NCBI GenBank assembly: GCA_934454115.1
Contig: CAKSFQ010000003.1
Location: 1 to 64,000, forward strand
Direction: 5' to 3'
DNA: 64,000 nt
Source of the DNA: an uncultured Clostridia bacterium
GTDB taxonomy: Bacteria > Bacillota > Clostridia > Monoglobales > Monoglobaceae
Under the pieces are notes generated by a model. It was given only the letters and a program-made list of their open reading frames with translations, was not told the DNA's origin and did no database searches. Shown piece after piece: positions 54,401-63,233 of the stretch. The first letter of the stretch is position 1; each line of letters opens with the position of its first letter. The translations under genes and the position numbers were made by a program.

Positions 54401-55462
54401 ATGAAAAAAAAGGTTTTAATGAAGGGCAATGAAGCGTTGGCCGAATCGGCGATTCGCAGCGGATGTCGTTTTTTCTTTGGTTATCCCATCACGCCGCAGA
54501 CTGAGGTCGCAGCGTACATGGCAAAGCAGATGCCAAAGCGCGGCGGCACCTTTTTGCAGGCGGAGAGCGAAATCGCGGCAATCAATATGGTGTACGGCGC
54601 GGCCGGCGCCGGTGCACGGGTGATGACAAGCTCGTCCAGTCCCGGTATCAGCTTAAAGCAGGAGGGAATCTCCTATATCGCCGGGGCGGATCTTCCTTGT
54701 GTGATTGTGAATATTGTGCGCGGCGGTCCGGGACTCGGCGGTATTCAGCCGGCGCAGTCCGACTATTTTCAGGCAACCAAGGGCGGCGGCCACGGTGACT
54801 ATCACTTGCTTGTTTATGCACCGTCCTCCGTACAGGAGATGTCGGATCTTGTCAGCCTTGCATTTGATAAGGCAGATGAATACCGTATGCCGGCTATGAT
54901 TATGGGAGACGGTATGCTGGGTCAGATGATGGAGCCGGTTTCTTTTCGGGAAGAGCGCAGCTTAGAGAGCCTTCCCCAAAAGCCATGGGCGACCACCGGC
55001 ACCAAAATGCAGCGAAAAAAGAACATCATCAACTCGCTTTACTTAACGCCGGAGGAGTTGGAGGAGCGCAACGACACCCGTGAAAAGCGTTACCAAACCA
55101 TCATAGAGACCGAGACACGCGCCGAGGAATACCGAACCGAGGACGCGGAATTTATCATTGTGGCATACGGCACCATTGCCAGAATTGCCATGTCGGCGGT
55201 CAACATGCTGCGCGAACAGGGAATCAAAGCCGGACTGATACGGCCGATTACCCTGTGGCCGTTTCCGGCAAAGACGATTCAAAGGTATGCGGATCAGGCA
55301 GAGGCGTATTTTACGGTAGAGATGAGCCAGGGACAGATGGTAGAGGACGTTCGCCTTGCGGTCAACGGGAAAAAGCCGGTCTATTTTTACGGCAGAAACG
55401 GCGGCATGGTGCCGGATCAGGACGCGATCATGCAGCAGGCGAAGCAATATTTTCAAAAATAA
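54401..55462 (+). CDS. vorB: 2-oxoacid:ferredoxin oxidoreductase alpha subunit (VorB type)
   Basis: 353 residues, pyrimidine-binding subunit. FFGYPITPQTEVAAYM and AESEIAAINMVYGAAGAG (conserved catalytic-site Glu) and the SSSSPGISLKQEGISYIAGA segment match the alpha subunits of 2-oxoisovalerate and 2-oxoglutarate oxidoreductases. It decarboxylates 2-oxoacids to acyl-CoA while reducing ferredoxin. Whether branched-chain 2-oxoacids or 2-oxoglutarate is preferred cannot be read from sequence; ilvE in this window makes the former plausible. AGGAGG is 8 bp before the ATG. Confidence 0.9.
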   Translation: MKKKVLMKGNEALAESAIRSGCRFFFGYPITPQTEVAAYMAKQMPKRGGTFLQAESEIAAINMVYGAAGAGARVMTSSSSPGISLKQEGISYIAGADLPCVIVNIVRGGPGLGGIQPAQSDYFQATKGGGHGDYHLLVYAPSSVQEMSDLVSLAFDKADEYRMPAMIMGDGMLGQMMEPVSFREERSLESLPQKPWATTGTKMQRKKNIINSLYLTPEELEERNDTREKRYQTIIETETRAEEYRTEDAEFIIVAYGTIARIAMSAVNMLREQGIKAGLIRPITLWPFPAKTIQRYADQAEAYFTVEMSQGQMVEDVRLAVNGKKPVYFYGRNGGMVPDQDAIMQQAKQYFQK

Positions 55463-55477
55463 GAAGGAGTGGATCGA

Positions 55478-56233
55478 ATGAAAACCGTATTTGAAAGACC
55501 GCATGCGCTCAGCGACGTGACACTTTCTTATTGCCCGGGCTGTACGCACGGTATCATCAACCGTTTGGTGGCAGAGGTCATTGACGAACTCGGCCAGGAG
55601 GGAAACACCATCGGAATCGCTCCGGTCGGCTGCAGCGTGACGGCGTATAATTTTTTTGAATGTGATATGCAGGAGGCGGCGCATGGGCGTGCTCCGGCGG
55701 TTGCGACCGGGATTAAGCGCGTGCTTCCCGATCGGCTGGTGTTTACGTATCAGGGAGACGGCGACCTTGCGGCGATTGGTACCGCCGAGACGGTACACGC
55801 CGCGGCAAGAGGCGAGAATATCTCGATCATCTTTGTAAACAACGCAATTTACGGAATGACCGGCGGTCAGATGGCGCCGACTTCTCTGGTGGGGCAGATT
55901 ACCCAGACCACGCCGTACGGCCGAAAGGTGGAGAATCAGGGTTACCCGATTAAAATGTCGGAGATGCTTGCAACCCTGAAAGGCGCTGTCTATATTGAGC
56001 GAACCGCCGTGGACAGCGTAGCAAATATTAAAAAAACCAAGGCGGCGATCAGAAAATCGTTTCAGTGTCAGTTAGACCGCAAGGGATTTTCGATGGTTGA
56101 GGTGTTGTCAACCTGCCCGACCAACTGGGGTATGAATCCGGCAGAGGCCATGCAGTGGCTTCGGGATCATATGATGCCGGAATATCCGCTGGGCGTTTAT
56201 CGGGACTGCCTGTCCGGGGAGGTAGAGGCATGA
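55478..56233 (+). CDS. 2-oxoacid:ferredoxin oxidoreductase beta subunit (TPP-binding)
   Basis: 251 residues. LSYCPGCTHGIINR opens the subunit. The TPP/Mg motif GDGDLAAIGTAETVHAAARG ends in NNAIYGMTGGQMAPTS. It binds the diphosphate end of TPP. The ATG at 55478 has AAGGAG 8 bp upstream; the GTG 9 bp earlier adjoins that site. It overlaps the gamma subunit by 4 bp. Confidence 0.92.
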   Translation: MKTVFERPHALSDVTLSYCPGCTHGIINRLVAEVIDELGQEGNTIGIAPVGCSVTAYNFFECDMQEAAHGRAPAVATGIKRVLPDRLVFTYQGDGDLAAIGTAETVHAAARGENISIIFVNNAIYGMTGGQMAPTSLVGQITQTTPYGRKVENQGYPIKMSEMLATLKGAVYIERTAVDSVANIKKTKAAIRKSFQCQLDRKGFSMVEVLSTCPTNWGMNPAEAMQWLRDHMMPEYPLGVYRDCLSGEVEA

Positions 56234-56769
56234 TGAAAAAGATTGTTTTTGCAGGCTTTGGCGGTCAGGGCGTCCTGTTTGCCGGAAAGGCGCTTGCCTA
56301 TGCCGGAATGGACGCGAAAATGCAAATTTCCTGGCTTCCCTCCTACGGGCCGGAAATGCGCGGAGGAACCGCCAATTGCTCAGTGATTCTCTCGGATGAT
56401 CCGATCGGGTCGCCGCTGGTGCTTGCGCCGGATGTTTTAATCGCGATGAATAAACCGTCGCTGGAAAAATTTGAACAAAAGGTTGCGCCCGGCGGACTGA
56501 TCGTGCTGGATAGTTTTTTGATCGATAAAAAGGTGAGCCGCAGCGATGTTACGGCGATCTATATCCCGGCAAAGCAGATGGCAGAAGAGGCGCAGTGCGG
56601 CAAGCTTGGTAATATGATTATGCTGGGGGCGATGCTGCAGAAAACCAAACTGCTTTCCGTTGAGGCGGTAAAGCAAAGTCTTGCCGCGCATACGCCGGCA
56701 TCGCGGCACGAGCTTTTGCTGCGCAATCAGAGCATGCTGGATATGGGCTGTCAGTTTGTCTGTGACTAA
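56230..56769 (+). CDS. 2-oxoacid:ferredoxin oxidoreductase gamma subunit
   Basis: 179 residues. GFGGQGVLFAGKALAYAG and SYGPEMRGGTANCSV are the hallmarks of the gamma domain, which contacts CoA. The ATG at 56230 overlaps the beta stop codon (ATGA). It completes a four-subunit enzyme, the expected source of reduced ferredoxin for Rnf. No terminator is seen before the next gene, 23 bp downstream. Confidence 0.92.
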   Translation: MMKKIVFAGFGGQGVLFAGKALAYAGMDAKMQISWLPSYGPEMRGGTANCSVILSDDPIGSPLVLAPDVLIAMNKPSLEKFEQKVAPGGLIVLDSFLIDKKVSRSDVTAIYIPAKQMAEEAQCGKLGNMIMLGAMLQKTKLLSVEAVKQSLAAHTPASRHELLLRNQSMLDMGCQFVCD

Positions 56770-56792
56770 AAATATACAAAAGAAACGGTGGT

Positions 56793-58718
56793 ATGACAAA
56801 AATGCTGCTTTCCATGGAGCATATTTCAAAAAGCTTTTCCGGCAAGCCCATTTTGCGCGATATCTCCTTTACGATTGAGGAAGGAATGCGATATGGCCTG
56901 ATCGGTGTAAACGGCGCCGGAAAATCAACCCTGTTAAATATTTTGATCGGCGAGATGGAGCAGGATGCAGGTGAGATTTTCAAAAGCGGAAACCTAACTG
57001 TCGGATATTTAAAGCAAAACTCCGGCCTGAACCGCAGCAGTACGATCATCGAGGAAATGCGCAGGGTGTTTTCAGATGTTTTGGCGGCGCAGCAGCAGAT
57101 GCGCCGGTTAGAAGATGAAATGGCGGCAATCACGGATCATACCCGCGCGGATTATCGGGAGATCTCGGCCGAATATGCGAAAAAACAGGCGTATGTCGAT
57201 AGCCGGGACGGTTATATGATAGACATTACAATCAAGACGGTGTTAAACGGCATGGGGTTTATGGACAAAGATCTGGAAACCCGGATTCAAACATTGAGCG
57301 GCGGCGAGAAAACAAGGTTGGCAATTGCCCGGCTGCTTCTGGAAGAGCCGAACCTTTTGATTTTGGACGAGCCGACCAACCATCTGGATTTTAAGACCCT
57401 CCGCTGGCTGGAAAACTATTTGCTTTCCTACCGCGGATCGGTGCTGGTGGTATCGCATGACCGTTACTTTTTGGATAAGCTGGCAACGCAGATGTTAGAG
57501 TTAGAACGCGGAATCCTATATAGCTATAAAGGAAATTACAGCGCCTATGTAAAGCAGAAGCAGGAGCGAATCCTGCGCCGGACGAAGGAGTATGAGGCGC
57601 AGCAGACGGAGATCAAAAAGCTGCAGACCTATGTGGATAAAAACAAAGCGCGTGCATCGACCGCCGACAGTGCAAAGTCCAGACAAAAAATGCTGGATAA
57701 CATGGAACGGATTGAAAAACCGGAGGGTGATATTAAGCCCATTTGTCTGCATTTTACCATGACGAAGGAGCCGTTTAAAGACGTGCTCTCCACTGAGGAT
57801 TTAGAGGTTATGGTCGGCAGCGAAAAAAAGGTGCTTTGCAGTCACATCAATTTTTCGTTAAAGCGCGGCGAAAAGGTCGCAATCATCGGTGAAAACGGAA
57901 TTGGAAAATCCTCCTTTTTAAAGACGATCCAGGGCATTTTGCCGCATGAAAACGGGACATATACCTGGGGTAAGAATGTCAGCATCGGCTATTATGAACA
58001 GGAAAATTTAAATCTAAATCCCGATCGGCTTGCAATGGACGAGCTTTGGGATCGGTTTCCACATGTTCCGGAGGCGCAAATCCGCAGAATGCTGGGAAAC
58101 GTCCGCCTGACTCAAAATGATGTTTTTAAGCCGGTTTCGGTCATCAGCGGCGGCGAACGCGCTAAGCTGGCTTTTTGCATCCTGATGCTGGAAAAGGCCA
58201 ACGTGATGCTTCTGGACGAGCCGACCAACCACTTGGATCTTCCATCTAAAGAAGTTTTGGAAGAGGCGCTGGAGGAATACGGGGGAACTCTTTTGTTCGT
58301 ATCGCATGACCGTTATCTTTTAAATAAGCTGCCGGACAAAATCATTGAGATGAACCAAGACGGGATTACCGTTTATGAGGGAAAATACGATGACTATATG
58401 GCGCAGCAGCAGATCCGGACGGCAGTTGCCGCAGAAGCTCCGAAGCCGAAAAAAAAGGCACAAAGCGGATCGTATCGGAGCAAGGAACAACGGCGTGCAA
58501 CGGTGCAGCGCCGCAGCAGAATCCGAGAACTGGAAGAACAAATTGCCTGGCTGGAAAAAGAAACCAAGCTTTTGCAGGAGGAACTTAGCGAGGAGGCGGT
58601 TTACACCGATTACCAGCTTGCCACCGAGAAAACCGTCAAGATTGAAGAAAACAGTAAAAAACTGGACGCTTGCTATGAAGAATGGGAGCTTCTCCAGGAC
58701 GAAGAAACCGAAGAATAA
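56793..58718 (+). CDS. ABC-F family ATP-binding protein (ribosome-associated type)
   Basis: 641 residues without membrane spans. Two ABC domains: Walker A GVNGAGKST and GENGIGKSS, signatures LSGGEKTRLAIARL and ISGGERAKLAFCIL, Walker B LLILDEPTNHLD and VMLLDEPTNHLD. The P-site tRNA interaction motif linker lies at about 220-320, and a charged C-terminal coiled coil at about 560-640. The layout matches Uup/YdiF-like ABC-F proteins that act on stalled or initiating ribosomes. It could confer antibiotic resistance, but the linker alone does not show that. Two ATGs (56793 and 56802) are possible. Confidence 0.92.
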   Translation: MTKMLLSMEHISKSFSGKPILRDISFTIEEGMRYGLIGVNGAGKSTLLNILIGEMEQDAGEIFKSGNLTVGYLKQNSGLNRSSTIIEEMRRVFSDVLAAQQQMRRLEDEMAAITDHTRADYREISAEYAKKQAYVDSRDGYMIDITIKTVLNGMGFMDKDLETRIQTLSGGEKTRLAIARLLLEEPNLLILDEPTNHLDFKTLRWLENYLLSYRGSVLVVSHDRYFLDKLATQMLELERGILYSYKGNYSAYVKQKQERILRRTKEYEAQQTEIKKLQTYVDKNKARASTADSAKSRQKMLDNMERIEKPEGDIKPICLHFTMTKEPFKDVLSTEDLEVMVGSEKKVLCSHINFSLKRGEKVAIIGENGIGKSSFLKTIQGILPHENGTYTWGKNVSIGYYEQENLNLNPDRLAMDELWDRFPHVPEAQIRRMLGNVRLTQNDVFKPVSVISGGERAKLAFCILMLEKANVMLLDEPTNHLDLPSKEVLEEALEEYGGTLLFVSHDRYLLNKLPDKIIEMNQDGITVYEGKYDDYMAQQQIRTAVAAEAPKPKKKAQSGSYRSKEQRRATVQRRSRIRELEEQIAWLEKETKLLQEELSEEAVYTDYQLATEKTVKIEENSKKLDACYEEWELLQDEETEE

Positions 58719-58722
58719 AAAG

Positions 58723-58757
58723 AAAAGCGTCCGCCAAAATCTGGCGGACGCTTTTGT
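58723..58757 (+). terminator. Convergent terminator between ABC-F and SLH-protein genes
   Basis: AAAAGCGTCCGCCA (58723-58736) pairs with TGGCGGACGCTTTT (58742-58755) around a five-base loop, with A and T runs at the two ends. Both genes end into it. Confidence 0.92.
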
Positions 58758-58764
58758 ATGGAAA

Positions 58765-61047
58765 TCAGGATATTTGACTGATGCGCATCAGTACCGAGGC
58801 GGCCTCGGCTCTGGTTGCGGTTCCGTCCGACAAAAAGCTGCCCTTGTCATCGCCGGTCATAATTTTATGCTGCCCTGCCCAATTGACGCATGGCTTTGCG
58901 TAATCCGAGATGCTGCTGCTGTCGGTATAATCCGCAGTTTCATCTGCTGCGGTATCCATTCCCTTGTAGGCTGCATAGCGGTATAGGATTGCCGCCATTT
59001 GCTCTCTGGTGATGGGTTCGTTCGGTGAAAATGTGGTTTTGTCGGCGCCGGTTACGATTTGGTTTTCGGTTGCCCAGCAAACGGCTGCTTCGTAGTAGCT
59101 TTGATCCTCTAAATCAGAAAAATCGGCGCTTTTGTCAACCTGCGGTTCGTTTTCCAAACGGTACAAAATCGTCACAAACATAGCTCGTGTGAGAGCGTCG
59201 TCCGGCGAGAACGTGTCTTCGTTGTCTCCGCGCATCCAATTTTTCTGATTGACGAAGCTTACGGCGTCAAAGTACCAGGCGTCCCGGCTGACATCTCGGA
59301 ATTTTGAGTCAAAGGCACGCGGTGCGTTTTGATCCTCTCCGCGATCCGGGGCTTGCCCCGGCTGTCCCTGAACATTTTGTCCCGGCGGCATCATACCGCC
59401 GCCGAACCGCCCTTTTGCAGCGCTTTCCGCTATCGTGGTGGTTGCGGCCTGACTGCCGTCAACCGTGAGCGTATAGCTCTCATCCTCGGAGAGCGCCGCA
59501 TCAGAGTAAAAGACGTAGTTCGCCACGCGAGGTGCGGCCATGCTGCAAAGAAGGTTACCGCTGCTGTCGGTGATCGAAATAGCGCTGTCCTTACTGATCG
59601 ATATGGATGATGCGGCATTGCCATTCTCAAAGGCGCCATCGCCCTGCGGCATCTCCGGCGGCGTTCCGGTATCGCCCGTGCGGTCGCCGTGATCCTGCGG
59701 CGGCGTCATGCCCTCGCCGCCGGGGAAACCACGGTCGCCCTGCTGCGTTTGCGGCCGGTTGCCGCGCGGCTTATCGCCGTTTGGATCATCTTGCGGCATA
59801 TCACGGGGCTGCGGTGGATTTTGTCCGTCACCGCGTCCGTCAAGGGATGGCGGATTCTGATCCGGGGTAAGGGAGCCGCTCTCGTTTTCGCCCTGGATTG
59901 GGTCAAAACCACCGCCGCGGCCGCCGCGTCCTGCGCCGGCGCCAAATACCAGATAGGGCTGAGAGCCGGAAGCCGGGCTTTGTGCCATGCCGGAGTTCCC
60001 GACTGCCAGCACCGTGCCGCCGGTAATCTTAAATTCGCCGTCACTGTCAAGCGGTGAGTTTGCGCCGGAGTTGGTCGAAAAAACGGTGACATTTCCGCCG
60101 GTAATCGTCAGTGTTCCGTTTGAATCCAGACCATCTCCCTTTTCGGTGTTCACATAGACGGTGCCGCCGTCAATATCCAGACTGAAATTGTGGTCGGTAA
60201 GATCTGCGTTTGCTGCATTGATGCCGTCATCCTCGGCATTGATTTTAATATCGCCGGAGAGAATTTTAATGTTTGCGCCCTCGAATCCCTCATAGCAGCT
60301 ATCAATTTGGATGGACGGGGCATCGGCCGCGTCCGCAGCGCCTACGATAAGGTTGGTGTCGCTGTGAATTGCGTCGTCGCCGGCCGAAAGCTGCAGTGTT
60401 CCGCTCGGCACAGTCAGGTCGGATTCGGCATTGATGGCGTCATTGACCGGGGCGTCAATCGTTAAATGTACTTCTTTGATTACGAGAGAGGCGTTGCCGT
60501 CCTCTTCTGTGGAGGCGCCGGATTTGATGCCGTTTTTCCCGTTTGCTTTGATTTCAAGGTTGCCGCTGCCGCTGATGACAACCTGTGTGCCGTCCTTACA
60601 TTTGATGACGGCGTTTTCTGCGCCCGCGGTAATTTCGTCATTGTTTTTCTCGGTATCGCTAAGATAATTGTCGGTGTTTTCCTTGATAATCAGATTGACG
60701 GCGCTGCTTTTATGGATGCTGATCGGCGCCGTATCATCTGCGCTGAGGGTAAGTCCGTCTAAAACGAGGCTGATATCCTTGACGCCCTTTTTTACGGTGA
60801 TGCTGCCGTTTGCACAGTTGCCGGATACCGCGTAGGTTCCGCTTTTTGTGATCGTCAGCGCGGTGTTTTCGATCTCATAACCATCGCCTGTACCGCTCTC
60901 GGAAATTGCCGTATCAGAAAAGACAAAGGATACCTTGGGGTTATATTGCGCATCCTTTGCAAAGCTCATTTTCGGCAATATCAGTGAGAATGACATGACA
61001 ACTGCCAGCATCAGGGATAAGCCGGTATGTGCAATTCGTTTGTTCAT
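58765..61047 (-). CDS. Secreted carbohydrate-binding (Cthe_2159-like) protein with SLH domains
   Basis: 760 residues. Signal peptide 1-30 (ending KMSFA). Residues about 35-365 form a repetitive beta-helix-like region (LVLDGLTLSADD, NGIKSGAS, DAINAESDL, DGINAANADL, DGLDSNGTLTITGG), as in the Cthe_2159/DUF4353 family of polygalacturonate-binding proteins. A Gly/Pro/Asp/Gln-rich linker of about 120 residues follows, then a short beta domain and a second Gly/Pro linker. Three SLH domains (583-760) anchor it to the cell-wall polymer. AAGGAAGG precedes the ATG. It is divergent from a two-component system with a shared operator. Calcium or polysaccharide binding is the family expectation. Confidence 0.88.
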   Translation of the reverse strand: MNKRIAHTGLSLMLAVVMSFSLILPKMSFAKDAQYNPKVSFVFSDTAISESGTGDGYEIENTALTITKSGTYAVSGNCANGSITVKKGVKDISLVLDGLTLSADDTAPISIHKSSAVNLIIKENTDNYLSDTEKNNDEITAGAENAVIKCKDGTQVVISGSGNLEIKANGKNGIKSGASTEEDGNASLVIKEVHLTIDAPVNDAINAESDLTVPSGTLQLSAGDDAIHSDTNLIVGAADAADAPSIQIDSCYEGFEGANIKILSGDIKINAEDDGINAANADLTDHNFSLDIDGGTVYVNTEKGDGLDSNGTLTITGGNVTVFSTNSGANSPLDSDGEFKITGGTVLAVGNSGMAQSPASGSQPYLVFGAGAGRGGRGGGFDPIQGENESGSLTPDQNPPSLDGRGDGQNPPQPRDMPQDDPNGDKPRGNRPQTQQGDRGFPGGEGMTPPQDHGDRTGDTGTPPEMPQGDGAFENGNAASSISISKDSAISITDSSGNLLCSMAAPRVANYVFYSDAALSEDESYTLTVDGSQAATTTIAESAAKGRFGGGMMPPGQNVQGQPGQAPDRGEDQNAPRAFDSKFRDVSRDAWYFDAVSFVNQKNWMRGDNEDTFSPDDALTRAMFVTILYRLENEPQVDKSADFSDLEDQSYYEAAVCWATENQIVTGADKTTFSPNEPITREQMAAILYRYAAYKGMDTAADETADYTDSSSISDYAKPCVNWAGQHKIMTGDDKGSFLSDGTATRAEAASVLMRISQIS

Positions 61048-61085
61048 GGTAGATACCTTCCTTTCTTGGTTGGTTTGTAACTTTC

Positions 61086-61091
61086 ATTATA
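61086..61091 (-). promoter_or_regulatory. -10 box of the SLH-protein gene, activator-dependent type
   Basis: On the minus strand TATAAT (61091-61086) lies 38 bp before the start. The -35 position has no TTGACA but overlaps the direct repeats described in the next entry, as expected for a promoter needing a response regulator. Confidence 0.6.
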
Positions 61092-61097
61092 CACGGC

Positions 61098-61136
61098 GTT
61101 CTGAAAAAGTTCTGAATTTTCAGAGTTATTTCAGAA
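61098..61136. promoter_or_regulatory. Symmetric four-half-site operator between SLH protein and two-component system
   Basis: GTTCTGAA occurs at 61098-61105 and 61109-61116. The reverse-oriented TTTCAGAG and TTTCAGAA occur at 61118-61125 and 61129-61136. Each pair has an 11-bp period, the spacing used by OmpR-family dimers. One pair faces each gene. Binding by the adjacent response regulator is inferred. Confidence 0.65.
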
Positions 61137-61151
61137 AATTTCGATAATCTA

Positions 61152-61180
61152 TGGAAAATTTGCAACGAATATGTTATATT
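61152..61180 (+). promoter_or_regulatory. Promoter of the divergent two-component system
   Basis: TGGAAA (61152-61157), 17 bp, TATATT (61175-61180). The poor -35 and its position just after the operator suggest autoregulation. Confidence 0.5.
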
Positions 61181-61199
61181 GAATATGAGGTGGCAAAAA

Positions 61200-61886
61200 A
61201 TGAGAGTTTTGGTTGTCGAAGATGAGCCGTTGATCTTAAATGCAATCTGCAAAATTTTGCGGGACGAGGGGTATGAAACGGACGCCGTCGAGAATGGGAG
61301 CGACGCGATGTATTATATCAAGGAGGAATCCTATGATCTTGTGATTCTGGATATCATGCTTCCCGGCATGGACGGAATTTCTGTGCTGCAAAGAGTGCGG
61401 CAAAGCAAAATTAACACACCGATTTTAATGCTGACCGCAAAAAATACGGTTGCGGATAAGGTGTGCGGGCTAAACACCGGGGCGGATGACTATATGACAA
61501 AGCCCTTTGACACCGCAGAGCTCTTGGCGCGCGTGGGGGCGCTGACAAGACGAAAGGGCGCCATTGTGATGAATGACCTTGATTACGGTGATTTAAGGCT
61601 GGATTTAAATACTGCAATGCTGCATCGGGGCGATCAGTCGATGCAGCTGACAAAAAGGGAATTTGAGGTCTTAAAAATACTCTTTCAAAACCCTGGGATT
61701 ACGGTGACAAAGGAGAGCTTGATCGTACATGTTTGGGGATCGGACTCCGATACGACAGAAAATAACGTGGAGGCGTATATTTCATTCCTCAGAAAAAAGA
61801 TGAAATATCTGTCGTCTCATGTGTGGATCAAAAACATCCAGGGGTTGGGCTACCGGCTGGAGGAAAATCATGCTGAAAAAATATAA
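61200..61886 (+). CDS. OmpR-family response regulator
   Basis: 228 residues. The receiver has E7/D8, phosphoacceptor D51 (LVILDIMLPGMDG), a conserved Thr in MLTAKN and the switch Lys in MTKPFDT. The winged-helix output domain (about 130-225) ends IQGLGYRLEEN. The ATG at 61200 has GAGGTGG about 6 bp upstream. It overlaps the kinase by 17 bp. It probably binds the TTCTGAA half-sites upstream and controls the divergent SLH-protein gene as well as itself. Confidence 0.93.
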   Translation: MRVLVVEDEPLILNAICKILRDEGYETDAVENGSDAMYYIKEESYDLVILDIMLPGMDGISVLQRVRQSKINTPILMLTAKNTVADKVCGLNTGADDYMTKPFDTAELLARVGALTRRKGAIVMNDLDYGDLRLDLNTAMLHRGDQSMQLTKREFEVLKILFQNPGITVTKESLIVHVWGSDSDTTENNVEAYISFLRKKMKYLSSHVWIKNIQGLGYRLEENHAEKI

Positions 61887-63207
61887 ACGTAATTTTATTT
61901 TATCCAATCTTTTGATGGTCGGCATGGTTTTGTTTGCGGCAGAGGCCATTATCTTTGGCTACTTTTTTCATGCCGGCATCGAAGAACTGAAAACCACCAT
62001 GTCACAAAAGCTGGAGCCGTATGATGCCATCCGGGATGTATTAAGGCAGCATCCGCAGGCGTTTCGTGCGCCGGCGGCGGAGGCAAGCCCCGGCGATTTG
62101 CCCGATGCGAATCACCGGCCGCCTGCTCCTAAGGAAATGCCGCAAAAGGAGGAAGCGGATTTTGAGAAATCGTACGCAAAATCCATCTTTGTTTTCTTTT
62201 ATAATACACAAACCAGGGAAACCACGGTGATTTCAAGAGATGCCGATGACTTTGACGAAGCGACCCTCTCACAGATTGCGGAGGAGGTGCAAAGCGAATT
62301 GGAAAACTTCGGAACGCTGCGCGACCGGGATCTCTATTATTTCAAGCAGGGCAGCGGCGAGGATATGAAGATTGCCATCGCCGATAAGAACTTTATCCGA
62401 TACCAAATGTTAGAATGGTTCCTCATGCTTGCGGCGATTTTCATCGGGGCAATGCTGATTTTTTACCTAATCAGCCGCCGCCTGGCCGCTATGGCGGTTC
62501 GGCCGCTGGAGGCGTCGATCCAAAGAGAAAAACAATTTATTACCGATATATCGCATGACTTAAAAACGCCGCTGACTGCGATTTTAGCAAACAATGATAT
62601 CTTATCCAAAAATCAGACCGCAACCGTCGCTGAAATGCAGCAGTGGATTTGCGGTACCCGGCAGGCGGCAGAAAATATGCGTAGCCTGATCGAGGAAATG
62701 CTTGTGCTTTCAAGATCGGAAAACGCCGAAGGCCACGAAGAAGTGCAAAAAATCAATCTATCGGATGTGATTGAACAAAACGCTCTTGTGATGGAGTCCG
62801 TGGCCTATGAAAAAAATATCGCTTACGAAACAGAAATTGCACCGGGCATTTTTATATACGCAAATCCTGGGGATGTCAATCGCGTGGTGTATTCGCTGAT
62901 TGACAATGCGCTGAAATACGAGCCTGTCGGCGGAGCCGTCATGATTTCTCTGTCGCGCAAGGGAACCCGTGCCGTCTTTCGCGTGGCAAACCGTAGCGCC
63001 GTGTTTACCGGGGAGGAAGCAGCGCATATTTTCGAGCGGTTTTATCGGCTGGATAAGGCGAGACAAACCAACACCGGCCACGGCCTGGGACTTGCCATTG
63101 TGAAAAACCTGGTCAGCAAGATGAACGGGAAAATCGAGGTTAACAGCGATAGGAAAGAGGGGACTGTCTTTACGGCGACATTGCCGATGGAAATGAAGCG
63201 AAAGTAA
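61870..63207 (+). CDS. Membrane sensor histidine kinase
   Basis: 445 residues. Two membrane helices (about 10-32 and 181-201) flank a sensor domain of about 150 residues. Its first part is Pro/Glu-rich (66-95) and its second resembles a small mixed alpha/beta sensor fold (KSIFVFFYNTQTRETTVISRD). A short juxtamembrane segment precedes HisKA with H229 (ITDISHDLKTPLTAIL). The ATPase domain shows SLIDNALKYEPVG and HGLGLAIVKNLV. No clear HAMP is seen. GGAGG lies 8 bp before the ATG. Ligand unknown; the SLH carbohydrate-binding neighbour suggests an envelope or polysaccharide signal. Confidence 0.9.
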   Translation: MLKKYKRNFILSNLLMVGMVLFAAEAIIFGYFFHAGIEELKTTMSQKLEPYDAIRDVLRQHPQAFRAPAAEASPGDLPDANHRPPAPKEMPQKEEADFEKSYAKSIFVFFYNTQTRETTVISRDADDFDEATLSQIAEEVQSELENFGTLRDRDLYYFKQGSGEDMKIAIADKNFIRYQMLEWFLMLAAIFIGAMLIFYLISRRLAAMAVRPLEASIQREKQFITDISHDLKTPLTAILANNDILSKNQTATVAEMQQWICGTRQAAENMRSLIEEMLVLSRSENAEGHEEVQKINLSDVIEQNALVMESVAYEKNIAYETEIAPGIFIYANPGDVNRVVYSLIDNALKYEPVGGAVMISLSRKGTRAVFRVANRSAVFTGEEAAHIFERFYRLDKARQTNTGHGLGLAIVKNLVSKMNGKIEVNSDRKEGTVFTATLPMEMKRK

Positions 63208-63233
63208 AAGAAAAAACCATAAAATCGATTCAG

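Noticed and set aside
59600..60060. Long open frames opposite the SLH-protein linker
   Set aside because: They are shadows created by the GC-rich repetitive Gly/Pro/Asp codons; there are no ribosome sites or recognisable domains.
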